Positions 17,985-26,420 of a stretch of DNA of 64,000 nucleotides are shown here, one piece after another. The DNA is from Rhodobiaceae bacterium (GTDB lineage: Bacteria; Pseudomonadota; Alphaproteobacteria; Parvibaculales; Parvibaculaceae). Every line of letters begins with the position of its first letter. The first letter of the stretch is position 1. A program made the translations under genes and the position numbers. Under the pieces are notes generated by a model that saw nothing but the letters and a program-made list of their open reading frames with translations, did no database searches and was not told the origin of the DNA. The DNA is taken from contig CP030277.1 of the NCBI GenBank assembly GCA_003330885.1, positions 2,046,001 to 2,110,000 of the forward strand. Direction: 5' to 3'.

Positions 17985-18490
17985 TGGCGTGGTTTGAGGA
18001 CATCGAAATTGGCCGTGTGATAGAGCTCGGGAGCCACACCTTCACCAGCGACGACATCATTCGCTTTGCGGAAAAATATGATCCGCAACCGTTCCACACA
18101 GATCCAGAGGCCGCAAAAGACTCGCACTTTGGCGGGCTCGTGGCCGCAGGTTGGCACATCGCAGCCGTCTGGATGAAATTGATGATCGGGGCTCGAGAAA
18201 CCGCCCCTAAAGATGAAAGCAAACCAGCGCCCGACGGGCGACAAGCACCGCAAGGCGGCCCTTCCCCCGGTTTCTTCGATCTGAAGTGGATCAAGCCAGT
18301 GCGCGCAGAAGACACCATCTCCTATCGCACCACGACGATTGAGAAAGTCGATCTGAAGAGCCGTCCCTATCAGGGCATCATTCGAAGTCTGAACGAAGGC
18401 TTCAATCAGGACGGCGAGTTGGTATTCTCCTTTATAGGACAAGGTCTGATCGAACGGTGCGAGCCCTACGCCGCACCCTCAGAAGGCTAA
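17984..18490 (+). CDS. MaoC-like (R)-hydratase/dehydratase, copy 2
   Basis: A 168-residue hotdog protein related to the gene before it, with FAEKYDPQPFHTDPEAA, then FGGLVAAGWH, and a conserved DLKWIKPVRAEDTI strand. It starts one base inside the first gene's stop (TGATG), so the two are translated together and may form a hetero-dimer or a two-hotdog hydratase split over two chains. A proline-rich insertion (about 72-90) is absent from copy 1. Confidence 0.85.
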   Translation: MAWFEDIEIGRVIELGSHTFTSDDIIRFAEKYDPQPFHTDPEAAKDSHFGGLVAAGWHIAAVWMKLMIGARETAPKDESKPAPDGRQAPQGGPSPGFFDLKWIKPVRAEDTISYRTTTIEKVDLKSRPYQGIIRSLNEGFNQDGELVFSFIGQGLIERCEPYAAPSEG

Positions 18491-18499
18491 CAAGCCAGC

Positions 18500-19714
18500 T
18501 CAGGCGAACCCAAACAGACGCTCTGCGTTGCCGCGCAGAATAGCGCGTCGCGCGTCAGGCTTACCTTCAGTGACCATCAGCACTTTCGCTTGCGTCGCTG
18601 CCAAATGATAGAAAGGCCAATCCGTCCCGTAGAGAAGCTTGTCTGGCCCAACTTCACGGACGAGCTGATCCAACTTGGTCACTCCCTGCCCATGAACACC
18701 AAGCCATAGGTTCGCGTATTTCTGCGCCAATGGAATGGCCTGGTCCACATCCCGCGCACCCGCATGGCCCATCACAAACTGCACTTTTGGAAAGTCCCTG
18801 ATGGCCCCTTCATAGTGACGCATCAAGGCATATTTATGTGAGAACTCGGGTTCAATCCCCGCGCGCCCGCCGTGAAAGAGGATGGGCAAACCAAGCTCTC
18901 CGCATGTTTCGTAGATCGGCGACATAGCTGGATCGTCGGGATAGAAACGCTGCATGGTCGGATGCAGCTTGATCATGCGAATGCCTTGAGCAACAAGGGC
19001 CCGTAGTTTTTCTGGCGCGTCTGGATCTCCTGGTACAACAGATCCACCTCTTAGCAATCGAGGCTCTGCCTCCGCACTTTGGATGGCCTTCATCCAGTTC
19101 TCAGTCAGCGCATCACCAAATGGCAGTCCCCAGGCGATGGGCAGGATTTGCGCTTTCTCAACCCGACACTCATCCATTTCTGCCAGAAGGTTGGGTATCG
19201 TATGCGTCGCCGCTGCACCACTGCCGTGCAGAATTTGCGCAAGCGACATGAGTTGCAACCGCCGCAGAGCGGCCTCGGAAAAATTCGCGTTGATGTACAC
19301 ATCCAAGTCCAGCGGACAGCCGGGATCTGTCGCATCACAATCAAGCATGTATTCCACCCGCTCGCTCTGCGCAGAGAGATCAAGGTCAGGAGCAAACAGC
19401 ATGTTCATGCCCAGATGCGCATGCACATCAATGGCTGCCGGCACGCTCTCGTCAACCAGAACCAAACGTCCTTTGGTATTCAATTCATACCAGGGAAGCG
19501 CTGCGAGCCCGCGGTATCCTTCATAAACCTGCACACCATACGGACCAGACCCGGACTGCGTTGCCTCACGCGCTTTCTGCGCAATCAGCGCATCGGCTTC
19601 TTCCTCTGTGTACCGCGCTGAAAAACGCTCACCACCGAACGCAAAATAGCCCCCGATGCCCGCAAGCGACGCCAATCCCGCAAATCCCAGAAAATGCCGT
19701 CGTTTCAAATTCAT
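18500..19714 (-). CDS. amidohydrolase family protein with Tat-like signal
   Basis: A 404-residue TIM-barrel metal hydrolase (Amidohydrolase_2 type): metal motif DVHAHLG (H98, H100), IKLHPTMQRF, LFHGGRAGIEP, VMGHAGARD and terminal LYGTDWPFY. The N-terminus KRRHFLGFAGLASLAG is a short Tat-like or anchor signal, so it probably acts in the periplasm or at the membrane. The start at 19714 was chosen since AGGGGG lies before it; the frame continues upstream without plausible homology. Decarboxylase or lactonase relatives exist; substrate unknown. Confidence 0.85.
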   Translation of the reverse strand: MNLKRRHFLGFAGLASLAGIGGYFAFGGERFSARYTEEEADALIAQKAREATQSGSGPYGVQVYEGYRGLAALPWYELNTKGRLVLVDESVPAAIDVHAHLGMNMLFAPDLDLSAQSERVEYMLDCDATDPGCPLDLDVYINANFSEAALRRLQLMSLAQILHGSGAAATHTIPNLLAEMDECRVEKAQILPIAWGLPFGDALTENWMKAIQSAEAEPRLLRGGSVVPGDPDAPEKLRALVAQGIRMIKLHPTMQRFYPDDPAMSPIYETCGELGLPILFHGGRAGIEPEFSHKYALMRHYEGAIRDFPKVQFVMGHAGARDVDQAIPLAQKYANLWLGVHGQGVTKLDQLVREVGPDKLLYGTDWPFYHLAATQAKVLMVTEGKPDARRAILRGNAERLFGFA

Positions 19715-19885
19715 TTTTCTGCCCCCTGGCAATGCAAATACCAACCCGCATAGTACGCGCAAATCGTCACACCCGCACCCTTGCTGGTCAACCAACAACC
19801 ACCAAACGTGAACACCGCCAATCAGCAGAAAAACGATTGCCGCCGCATAAGCTGACATGCACCATAAGAAAAAAGGAGACCCAAC

Positions 19886-20578
19886 ATGGCACGCAAAGGG
19901 AAAATGATCGAACTGGCCGGAGATCAAAATTTCGGTCTTGGTGCCTATCTCGTGACGCCAGCCGATGTCGATATAGAGCCAAATGGGCAAGGCCTCGTTC
20001 TCATTCAAGAAATCTTTGGCGTCACAGATCACATCAAAGAGCTTTGTGACGGACATGCGGAACGAGGCTTCACCGTCATCGCGCCGTCAATGTATGACCG
20101 CGGTGAAAAAGGCTGGCAATCTGACTACACGGGCGAAGGCTACAAGCGCTCTGTCAAACTTGCAGAAGAATTCGGTGGCCTCAACGCCCAAGGCGATGTT
20201 CAGGCCGCAATCGACTATTTGAAAGAAGCAGGTGCGGCAGCGGTCCACATAACCGGTTATTGTTATGGCGGATCCATTGCCTACATGGCCGCGTGGCGGT
20301 GCGAAGGCCTCACGTCGGCGGTCGGCTATTACGGACGCCTCATCATGCAAATGGAAGACGCCCCCCTCAAAGTCCCCACAATGCTCCACTTCGGTGACAA
20401 GGACGCCTCAATCCCCATCGATTGGGTGCGCGGGTTCAAAGAAAAGCGGCCAGACATCACAATCCATATCTATGACGCCGACCACGGTTTCAACTCAGAC
20501 CGCCGCGAGCACTACTCAAAAGAAGCAGCCGAGCTTGCGCTTACCAGAACACTCGATTGGTTCGCTAACGCTTCGTGA
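19886..20578 (+). CDS. dienelactone hydrolase family protein
   Basis: Alpha/beta hydrolase of 230 residues with the dienelactone hydrolase triad: nucleophile C126 in GYCYGG, D171 in FGDKDASIP, H200 in DADHGF, plus the E42 (QEIFG) that tunes the cysteine. In aromatic degradation such enzymes open dienelactone to maleylacetate, but many paralogues act on other lactones or esters. A strong ribosome site (AAGGAGACCC) precedes the ATG. It is divergent from the amidohydrolase and convergent with a thioesterase gene. Confidence 0.9.
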   Translation: MARKGKMIELAGDQNFGLGAYLVTPADVDIEPNGQGLVLIQEIFGVTDHIKELCDGHAERGFTVIAPSMYDRGEKGWQSDYTGEGYKRSVKLAEEFGGLNAQGDVQAAIDYLKEAGAAAVHITGYCYGGSIAYMAAWRCEGLTSAVGYYGRLIMQMEDAPLKVPTMLHFGDKDASIPIDWVRGFKEKRPDITIHIYDADHGFNSDRREHYSKEAAELALTRTLDWFANAS

Positions 20579-20589
20579 GCCAGAAGGTC

Positions 20590-21009
20590 TCATGATTTCG
20601 GGTAAAGGATCATCTGCGTGCATCGAAAAAGCGCGATGACCTTGCCGGAAGTCTCGTTCGTTACTTCAACATCCCAGACATGGGTCGTGCGACCTTTATG
20701 GGCTGGCCGCGCAATGCCTGAGACGATCTCGCCTTCACGAGCACTCCCCAGGAAATTGGTCTTCAGTTCAACCGTGGTGAAGCTGGCGCCGTCAGGCAAG
20801 TTTGGCGACATGCCCGCCGCACACAGCCAGTCCGCCAAGGTGATCACCACCGGCGCCCACAGGAAACCCGTTCCCGCGATCACCGGTTCCGTAACGGTGA
20901 GCTGTCCTTCCACGCGGTCCGCATCGCAATAGGTGAGCGAAACGCCCACATGACCCGGATGTTTGTTGGCTGTGAACGCGTTTAGTCGCTCTACATAGTC
21001 ATCGGTCAT
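20590..21009 (-). CDS. PaaI-family hotdog thioesterase
   Basis: A 139-residue hotdog protein with the PaaI/YigI-like pattern: GTGFLWAPVVITLADWLCAAG (central helix with Asp), then ASFTTVELKTNFLGSAREG. Such proteins hydrolyse acyl- or aryl-CoA thioesters. GGAGGCC precedes the ATG. It ends 11 bases from the convergent dienelactone hydrolase gene. Confidence 0.83.
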   Translation of the reverse strand: MTDDYVERLNAFTANKHPGHVGVSLTYCDADRVEGQLTVTEPVIAGTGFLWAPVVITLADWLCAAGMSPNLPDGASFTTVELKTNFLGSAREGEIVSGIARPAHKGRTTHVWDVEVTNETSGKVIALFRCTQMILYPKS

Positions 21010-21088
21010 GGCCGGCCTCCCAGGCCAATCCTAAACGAGACATGTTGGACGTGGCGACTGATTTTCTTACGCCGCTCGCTCAAACAGG

Positions 21089-21104
21089 AGAGAGAGAGAG
21101 AGAG
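21089..21104. repeat. (AG)8 dinucleotide run
   Basis: Eight AG units in the gap between the thioesterase start (21009) and the 3' end of the chemoreceptor gene (21148). It lies outside any coding frame. On the minus strand it would be CT-rich. It could be length-variable by slippage; no promoter spacing it might tune is evident. Confidence 0.8.
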
Positions 21105-21147
21105 CGTCATTCAGGCCCCTCTCCAACCATGTTCGACTGGAAGTCGA

Positions 21148-22668
21148 TTACACCGCCTGAAGGCTACGGTAGAGTTCTGTGCCTTCTGACGCGAACTGGT
21201 TGGACTCCTCAACCGCTTCTGCGATGGCACTCAAACTCTCGTTTACGTTGCTAACGGCGGTAGAAACAGTCTGCATATTGGAACTCATTTCACGGGTTGA
21301 CGCTGTTTGCTCTTCGACCGCACCAGCAGCTGTCGTCACACTTGCTTCCACAGCATCCACCGCTGTCTTGATACCCGACAAACGCCCGACAACCTCTTCC
21401 GCAATGGTCTGCATCCCACTGATCTCACCGCTAATGTCATCTGTTGCTTTCGCGACCTGGTTAGCGAGGGATTTCACCTCTGACGCAACAACCGCAAACC
21501 CTTTGCCTGCCTCACCCGCGCGGGCAGACTCGATTGTCGCATTCAGCGCCAGCAGGTTAATTTGTCCGGCGATGTCCTGAATCATCTGAACAATATTACC
21601 CATCGCTTCTGCTGCATCGGTAAGCTTTTTCGTCGACTCATCCGCCTTAAGGGCTTCATCTGTGACTCGCTCAACCTCTGTCTTAGACGTCATCATGCTT
21701 TGGGCAATTTCCCGCGCTGACGCTTCAAACTCCTCTGCAGCAGACGCAACGGTTTGAACCATTTGAGATGTTTCGCCTGACGCCGCAGCCGCCGTCGACG
21801 ACTGATCGTTGGCGCGACCAACAGCACTCAAAATTTTCTCAAGGTTTTCATCAACCAGAGCGCCCACGCGTTTGGCCTCCTGTTGGGCGTGAATCTGCGC
21901 GGTAATATCCGTTGCATATTTCACAACCTTGAAAGGCTTGCCGTTAGGGTCCAGAATTGGGTTGTAGGACGCCTGAATCCAGATCTCTCTGCCACCTTTG
22001 GCAAGCCGCTTATATTCTGCAGCTTGGTATTGCCCCTTCCCCAGCTGATCCCAGAAATTTTTGTATTCTGGACTCGTCACATATTCCGGATAGACAAACA
22101 TGCGGTGATGCTTGCCTTGAACTTCTTCAAGCGTATACCCAACAGCACCCAGAAAATTGGCGTTAGCAGTAATGATGGTGCCATCCATCTCAAATTCAAT
22201 CACCGCCTGCGATTTCGAAATCGCTTCAAGCTGACCGGAATAGTCTGCATTCTTCAAAGTCTGCGCGGTGATGTCAGTGGCATATTTTACGACTTTGACG
22301 ACCTTGCCTGCTGCATTCAAAACAGGATTGTAGGATGCTTGGATCCAAATCTCCCTGCCCCCTTTCGCAACCCGTTTGAATTCCGCTGCCTGATATTCGC
22401 CAGCAGCCAGATTCTCCCAAAATTCTCTATAAGCCGCACTTTTTCCGTAGCTCGGGTCCACAAACATGCGGTGATGTTTGCCCTGGATTTCAGCTAGCGA
22501 ATAACCGATGGCACCCAGAAAATTCTCGTTGGCGGTGATGATGGTGCCATCAGGCTCAAACTGGATGACAGCTTGCGATTTATCGAGTGCATCCAACAAC
22601 GCATTCTGCCTTGCACCTCCAAAAGCAACTGAACCAGCTTTCCCGCGCAAAAAAGATATAACAGACAT
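21148..22668 (-). CDS. soluble chemoreceptor with two PAS domains
   Basis: A 506-residue methyl-accepting chemotaxis protein with no membrane segment. Two PAS domains (about 24-137 and 146-259) are near copies: both contain [37 protein letters not shown] and [10 protein letters not shown]. They are followed by a signalling coiled coil whose hairpin tip has [20 protein letters not shown]. It probably senses an internal signal such as redox or a flavin/haem ligand. No other che genes are nearby in the window, so it feeds a system encoded elsewhere. Confidence 0.93.
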   Translation of the reverse strand: MSVISFLRGKAGSVAFGGARQNALLDALDKSQAVIQFEPDGTIITANENFLGAIGYSLAEIQGKHHRMFVDPSYGKSAAYREFWENLAAGEYQAAEFKRVAKGGREIWIQASYNPVLNAAGKVVKVVKYATDITAQTLKNADYSGQLEAISKSQAVIEFEMDGTIITANANFLGAVGYTLEEVQGKHHRMFVYPEYVTSPEYKNFWDQLGKGQYQAAEYKRLAKGGREIWIQASYNPILDPNGKPFKVVKYATDITAQIHAQQEAKRVGALVDENLEKILSAVGRANDQSSTAAAASGETSQMVQTVASAAEEFEASAREIAQSMMTSKTEVERVTDEALKADESTKKLTDAAEAMGNIVQMIQDIAGQINLLALNATIESARAGEAGKGFAVVASEVKSLANQVAKATDDISGEISGMQTIAEEVVGRLSGIKTAVDAVEASVTTAAGAVEEQTASTREMSSNMQTVSTAVSNVNESLSAIAEAVEESNQFASEGTELYRSLQAV

Positions 22669-22830
22669 TGATCCACCCTTTTTTGATGGTCACCAGACAG
22701 TAGCGTCTGAACCATCTTCAATCTCGAAGGCTGATCCGGCTATCCAGATCTGCCAAACCCCATTCATGCGGAAACAATAAAAGCCCTTGCGTTCCACTAC
22801 TGACCACAATGTCGAGAAGCCTAAATCAAA

Positions 22831-22864
22831 GGGTCTAAAAAAAAGGCTAATTCTAGTTAGACCC
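22831..22864 (-). terminator. inverted repeat between ald2 and the chemoreceptor gene
   Basis: GGGTCTAA (22831-22838) and TTAGACCC (22857-22864) form a perfect 8-bp stem with an 18-base loop. Read leftward it lies 83-116 bases past the ald2 stop and is followed by TTTGATTT; the loop itself holds eight T in a row after a small CTAA/TTAG stem. It may end the mtnP-apt-mtnA-ald2 transcript. The T-tract placement is not classical. Confidence 0.4.
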
Positions 22865-22947
22865 AAAAACATCTCTGGGAAGCTCGGGAAAACAGAGGCT
22901 GGCAATCGTCGGAATTTACGGCAAACAAAGTCTTAAAAATATGGCTG

Positions 22948-23583
22948 TCAGTCCCGCTGACCATAACCCTTGAACTTATCAAGCACGCGCTGCATCTCGT
23001 CATCACTCAACAGGGGCACCGAACCAAGCTGACGCGCCCGGCCATATTGGTCTGCAAGCGTTTCTACCTCCACAGCCAGCTCGTAGGCTTTCCCAAGGCT
23101 CGATCCGCACGCAATCACCCCATGATGTGAGAGCAGACAAGCGGTGCGATCCTCCAGGGCCCGCACAGCAAAGGTTGCCAATTCTTCCGTACCGAAGGTC
23201 GCATAAGGGGCACACCTGATATCCGCTCCACCCGCTGCCGCAACCATATAGTGGAAAGCAGGTATCCCCTCTTCCAGGCACGCAAGCGCAGTAGCTGCAT
23301 TAGAATGGGTATGAACAATGGCGTTCACGTCTTCTCTAGCAGCATAGATAGCTGCATGAAAATGCCATTCCGATGACGGCTTTCGGGAGCCGGGCGGCAC
23401 GGACCCATCCAGCCCCATGGACACAATGTCCGATGGCACAAGGTCTTCATACGCCATGCCTGTAGGGGTGATCAAAACACGCTCACCGTCGCGAACAGAC
23501 ACATTGCCCGACCGACCTGCCGACAGGCCGGATGTGGACATGGTCAAGGCCGTATCAATAACCGATTGTGCCAATGCGCTCAT
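22948..23583 (-). CDS. ald2: class II aldolase, probable 5-methylthioribulose-1-phosphate aldolase
   Basis: A 211-residue class II (FucA/AraD) aldolase with zinc ligands placed as in fuculose-phosphate aldolase: E72 in SSEWHFH, H91 and H93 in VHTHSNAA, H153/154 in LSHHG. Its start ATG 23583 overlaps the mtnA stop (ATGA) and has GGAGAAGAG before it. Adjacent to mtnA and mtnP it fits Ald2 of the DHAP shunt (known from Rhodospirillum rubrum and E. coli ExPEC), which splits methylthioribulose-1-P to DHAP and methylthioacetaldehyde. A MtnB dehydratase is the alternative, but no mtnC/mtnD genes follow. Confidence 0.8.
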   Translation of the reverse strand: MSALAQSVIDTALTMSTSGLSAGRSGNVSVRDGERVLITPTGMAYEDLVPSDIVSMGLDGSVPPGSRKPSSEWHFHAAIYAAREDVNAIVHTHSNAATALACLEEGIPAFHYMVAAAGGADIRCAPYATFGTEELATFAVRALEDRTACLLSHHGVIACGSSLGKAYELAVEVETLADQYGRARQLGSVPLLSDDEMQRVLDKFKGYGQRD

Positions 23584-24671
23584 GATCTCTTCTCCGGAAA
23601 GAGCGAGAGCAGTCCCTCTCGCGAGGCAGCGCAAATTCCCTTGTCGGTCACAAAAGAGGTCACAAGACGGGCCGGCGTCACATCAAAGGCAGGGTTAGCC
23701 ACATTGCTGCCTGCCGCACTCACCTGTACTTCCTGAACCTGTCCCTCTGCCGTTAGCCCAGAAACATGGGTCACCTCACGAGCATTGCGCTCTTCAATGG
23801 GAATATCCGCGCCCCGCTCTAACTCCCAATCAATAGTCGTATGGGGAAGCGCCACATAGAACGGTACATCGTTGTCAAACGCCGCAAGGGCCTTTAGGTA
23901 GGTCCCGATCTTGTTGCACACATCCCCACTCGCCGCCGTTCGATCTGTTCCAACGATACACATATCAACTTGGCCGTTCTGCATCAGATGACCGCCAGCA
24001 TTGTCGACGATCACTGTATGGGGTACGCCCTCCTGCCCCAATTCATAGGCCGTGAGAGCCGCGCCCTGGTTGCGGGGCCGGGTTTCGTCGACCCAGACAT
24101 GGACAGGTACGCCTTCCTCCCGCGCCACATAAATCGGCGCCGCTGCAGTTCCCCAATCAATGGTTGCAAGCCATCCGGCATTGCAGTGGGTCAGCACGTT
24201 GACAGGCTTACCACCATTTACCTCCGCAATGCCCTTGATCAATGACGCACCATGCTCACCGATCCGGCGGCTCACCTCAACATCAGCCTCAACGATTTCC
24301 ATTGCCCTTGCATAAGCCGCCTCAGCGCGGGTATGCGGCACATGGTGAAGCACAGCATCTGACACTTCGTCCAACGCCCATCTGAGATTGATCGCCGTTG
24401 GTCGTGTGGCATGCAATCGGGCGTAAGCCTCTTTCAGGCCAGCGTCTGACGGATCGTCACGCAATGCCAACGCCAATCCAAACGCGGCTGTCGCCCCGAT
24501 GAGAGGTGCACCGCGCACGGACATGTCTTTGATTGCCCGCGCGACATCGTTCAAGTCTCGCAAGACGGCCACTTCAAAAACATGCGGTAATTTTTGCTGG
24601 TCGATGATGGAGACGGTCCATCCATCCTCATTCAGCCAGATGGTGCGCATATGTTTACCGTCTATGCGCAT
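23580..24671 (-). CDS. mtnA: methylthioribose-1-phosphate isomerase
   Basis: Converts 5-methylthioribose-1-P to 5-methylthioribulose-1-P in the cytoplasm. The 363 residues show the MtnA pattern: DMSVRGAPLIGATAAFGLAL, NVLTHCNAGWLAT with the catalytic Cys, HVWVDETRPRNQGA, and IVGTDRTAASGDVCNKIGTY with the catalytic Asp; an eIF2B-alpha relative is excluded by this set. It lies between apt (6 bases upstream) and ald2 (4-base overlap), so the genes form one operon. Confidence 0.95.
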   Translation of the reverse strand: MRIDGKHMRTIWLNEDGWTVSIIDQQKLPHVFEVAVLRDLNDVARAIKDMSVRGAPLIGATAAFGLALALRDDPSDAGLKEAYARLHATRPTAINLRWALDEVSDAVLHHVPHTRAEAAYARAMEIVEADVEVSRRIGEHGASLIKGIAEVNGGKPVNVLTHCNAGWLATIDWGTAAAPIYVAREEGVPVHVWVDETRPRNQGAALTAYELGQEGVPHTVIVDNAGGHLMQNGQVDMCIVGTDRTAASGDVCNKIGTYLKALAAFDNDVPFYVALPHTTIDWELERGADIPIEERNAREVTHVSGLTAEGQVQEVQVSAAGSNVANPAFDVTPARLVTSFVTDKGICAASREGLLSLFPEKRS

Positions 24672-24676
24672 GATGC

Positions 24677-25207
24677 CTAGTCTCCTTCAAAGGTACAGAG
24701 GGACAGTACTTCAATGTCATAGCCTTCAAGGCGGTCACGGCCACCAAGCGCAGGCAGCTCGACCACAAAACTCGCACCGAGCACATTGGCACCTGCACGG
24801 CCAATCAGCTTAACCGCTGCCTCGGCAGTCCCGCCTGTGGCGATCAGATCATCCACCAGCAGAACATTGGCTCCTTTGGCAACCGCATCCGTGTGGATCT
24901 CCACAATGTCGGTGCCATATTCAAGCTCATATTCCTGGCCCATCGTCTCTGCAGGCAGCTTGCCTTTTTTGCGAACGGGGATGAACCCCTTGCCCAACTG
25001 GTGCGCAACGGCGCCACCGAGAATGAAGCCCCGCGCCTCAATGCCCGCAACCATGTCAATGTTGGCACCAACATGAAGCTGAACCAGCGCATCGACAGAC
25101 TGCCGGAACCCCTGCGCGTCAGAGAGAAGCGTGGTGACGTCGCGAAACTGAATCCCAGGCTTGGGGTAGTCAGGAATGGTGCGAATATAGTCTTCGATCT
25201 TTTTCAT
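24677..25207 (-). CDS. apt: adenine phosphoribosyltransferase
   Basis: Salvages adenine to AMP with PRPP. The 176-residue product has IRTIPDYPKPGIQFRDVT, GIEARGFILGG, and the PRPP loop VLLVDDLIATGGTAEA. ATG 25207 is chosen since GGAGAAAGACAC lies just before it; the frame runs further upstream but with no homology. Placing apt between mtnP and mtnA means the adenine that MtnP releases from methylthioadenosine is captured directly. Confidence 0.96.
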   Translation of the reverse strand: MKKIEDYIRTIPDYPKPGIQFRDVTTLLSDAQGFRQSVDALVQLHVGANIDMVAGIEARGFILGGAVAHQLGKGFIPVRKKGKLPAETMGQEYELEYGTDIVEIHTDAVAKGANVLLVDDLIATGGTAEAAVKLIGRAGANVLGASFVVELPALGGRDRLEGYDIEVLSLCTFEGD

Positions 25208-25281
25208 GTGTCTTTCTCCGAGCGCTTCCAGGAAACGCGCCAATATGTCCTTAGCGATTTTCCGTCAGGAAGCGCGGACCG

Positions 25282-26154
25282 TTACAATACGCGGCCAGCG
25301 ACCGCATCAAGTTTAGCAAGAAGTCCGGGGTCTCGCGCATCAGGCCCAGTGATGATTGCCATCTCCAGCGCCTGATCATGCCCCTGCGGACAGGGTGCCC
25401 TATCTTTGCCGGCAATAGAACCAATCAACCGGCGCAACATCGCCCGCGACCGTTCCGCATTGTCCGTCAAAATCTGGATCACCTGCGCCACATCTACATC
25501 GTCTTCGTGCGGATGCCAGCAGTCATAATCTGTCACCATGGCAACGGTGGCGTAACAAATCTCCGCTTCCCGAGCGAGCTTCGCCTCTGGCATGTTGGTC
25601 ATGCCGATCACAGAACAGCCCCAGGAGCGGTAGAGCTCTGATTCAGCACGTGAGGAAAATTGAGGGCCTTCCATAGCAAGATAAGTCCCGCCGCGCGTGT
25701 GAGGGATGTTCTCAGCCGCACACGCGGCCTCCAGCAGGTCACCCAGGCGCGTATTTACAGGATCTGCCATCGAGACATGAGCCACGCATCCTTTGCCAAA
25801 GAAGCTCTTCTCTCGGGCGAATGTCCGGTCGACAAACTGATCCACAATCACAAAATGACCCGGGGGCAACTCCTCTTCGAGAGAGCCCACAGCTGACACA
25901 GAGACAATGTCGGTCACCCCGACCCGTTTCAGAACATCAATGTTTGCGCGGTAATTGATGGAACTGGGGCTGTGTACATGGCCACGTCCATGACGAGGCA
26001 GGAAGACAAGCTGAACACCATCAAGCTCGCCAAAGTGAAGCTCATCTGAGGCCTCACCCCAGGGGCTCTCGACCCGCTCCCACCGTTCGTTTTCAAGGCC
26101 CGGAAAGTCATAGACCCCGCTGCCGCCCAACACACCCAAAACTGTCTTTGTCAT
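25282..26154 (-). CDS. mtnP: S-methyl-5'-thioadenosine phosphorylase
   Basis: Phosphorolyses MTA, the by-product of polyamine or homoserine lactone synthesis, to adenine and methylthioribose-1-P. The 290-residue enzyme has LGGSGVYDFPGL, the RHGRGHVHSPSSINYRAN phosphate/ribose segment, MEGPQFSSRAESELYR and GMTNMPEAKLAREAEICYA, where the Asn and Asp positions favour MTA/adenosine substrates. GGAGGCA precedes ATG 26154. It heads the leftward apt-mtnA-ald2 genes after a 74-base gap. Because MtnP yields the 1-phosphate at once, no mtnK kinase is needed. Confidence 0.94.
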   Translation of the reverse strand: MTKTVLGVLGGSGVYDFPGLENERWERVESPWGEASDELHFGELDGVQLVFLPRHGRGHVHSPSSINYRANIDVLKRVGVTDIVSVSAVGSLEEELPPGHFVIVDQFVDRTFAREKSFFGKGCVAHVSMADPVNTRLGDLLEAACAAENIPHTRGGTYLAMEGPQFSSRAESELYRSWGCSVIGMTNMPEAKLAREAEICYATVAMVTDYDCWHPHEDDVDVAQVIQILTDNAERSRAMLRRLIGSIAGKDRAPCPQGHDQALEMAIITGPDARDPGLLAKLDAVAGRVL

Positions 26155-26190
26155 CTTGCCTCCGACCACTCGTACATGCGCCCAACAACT

Positions 26191-26358
26191 AGAGCATTTT
26201 CAGCAAAACTTGTCAGACTTTTGCGGTTCGAAAATGCGTCGACAAAAGAGCATTTTCAGGAAAAGTGGGCCCGGTTTTCCGTCCGGAAATGCGTCGACAA
26301 AAGAGCATTTTCAGGAAAAGTGCCGATACAGACTTGGGGTTTTCCGTCCGGAAATGCG
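26191..26358. repeat. three tandem hairpin repeats (copies B, C, D)
   Basis: Copies start at 26191, 26247 and 26302 (period 55-56) and are separated by the same eight bases TCGACAAA. Each has outer arms close to GCATTTTC/GAAAATGC and an inner stem: GCAAAA/TTTTGC in B, GGAAAA/TTTTCC in C and D. Copy D has a longer inner loop (20 versus 10 bases). The solitary copy A after moaE has ATAAAA/TTTTAT. Paired changes keep the stem, so the fold seems selected. The family resembles intergenic palindromes common in Rhizobiales. It lies between the mtnP start and the petC terminator. Confidence 0.85.
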
Positions 26359-26369
26359 GCATAGAAACG

Positions 26370-26396
26370 AAAAAGGGCCCCCGAAACGGGAGCCCT
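26370..26396 (-). terminator. intrinsic terminator of petABC
   Basis: Read leftward, 25 bases after the petC stop: AGGGCTCCCG, loop TTT, CGGGGGCCCT, then TTTTC. The 10-bp stem has one G-U pair and is followed by a T-run, a textbook intrinsic terminator for the bc1 operon. Confidence 0.88.
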
Positions 26397-26420
26397 AATC
26401 ATGTCATGCTTATGCAATGT

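Noticed and set aside
19715-20056. Extended 518-residue amidohydrolase frame
   Set aside because: The upstream 114 codons overlap the divergent dienelactone hydrolase gene and lack homology; the Tat-like start at 19714 fits.
21118-21147. TCGACT/AGTCGA hairpin past the chemoreceptor stop
   Set aside because: Six base pairs only and no T-run; too weak to call a terminator.
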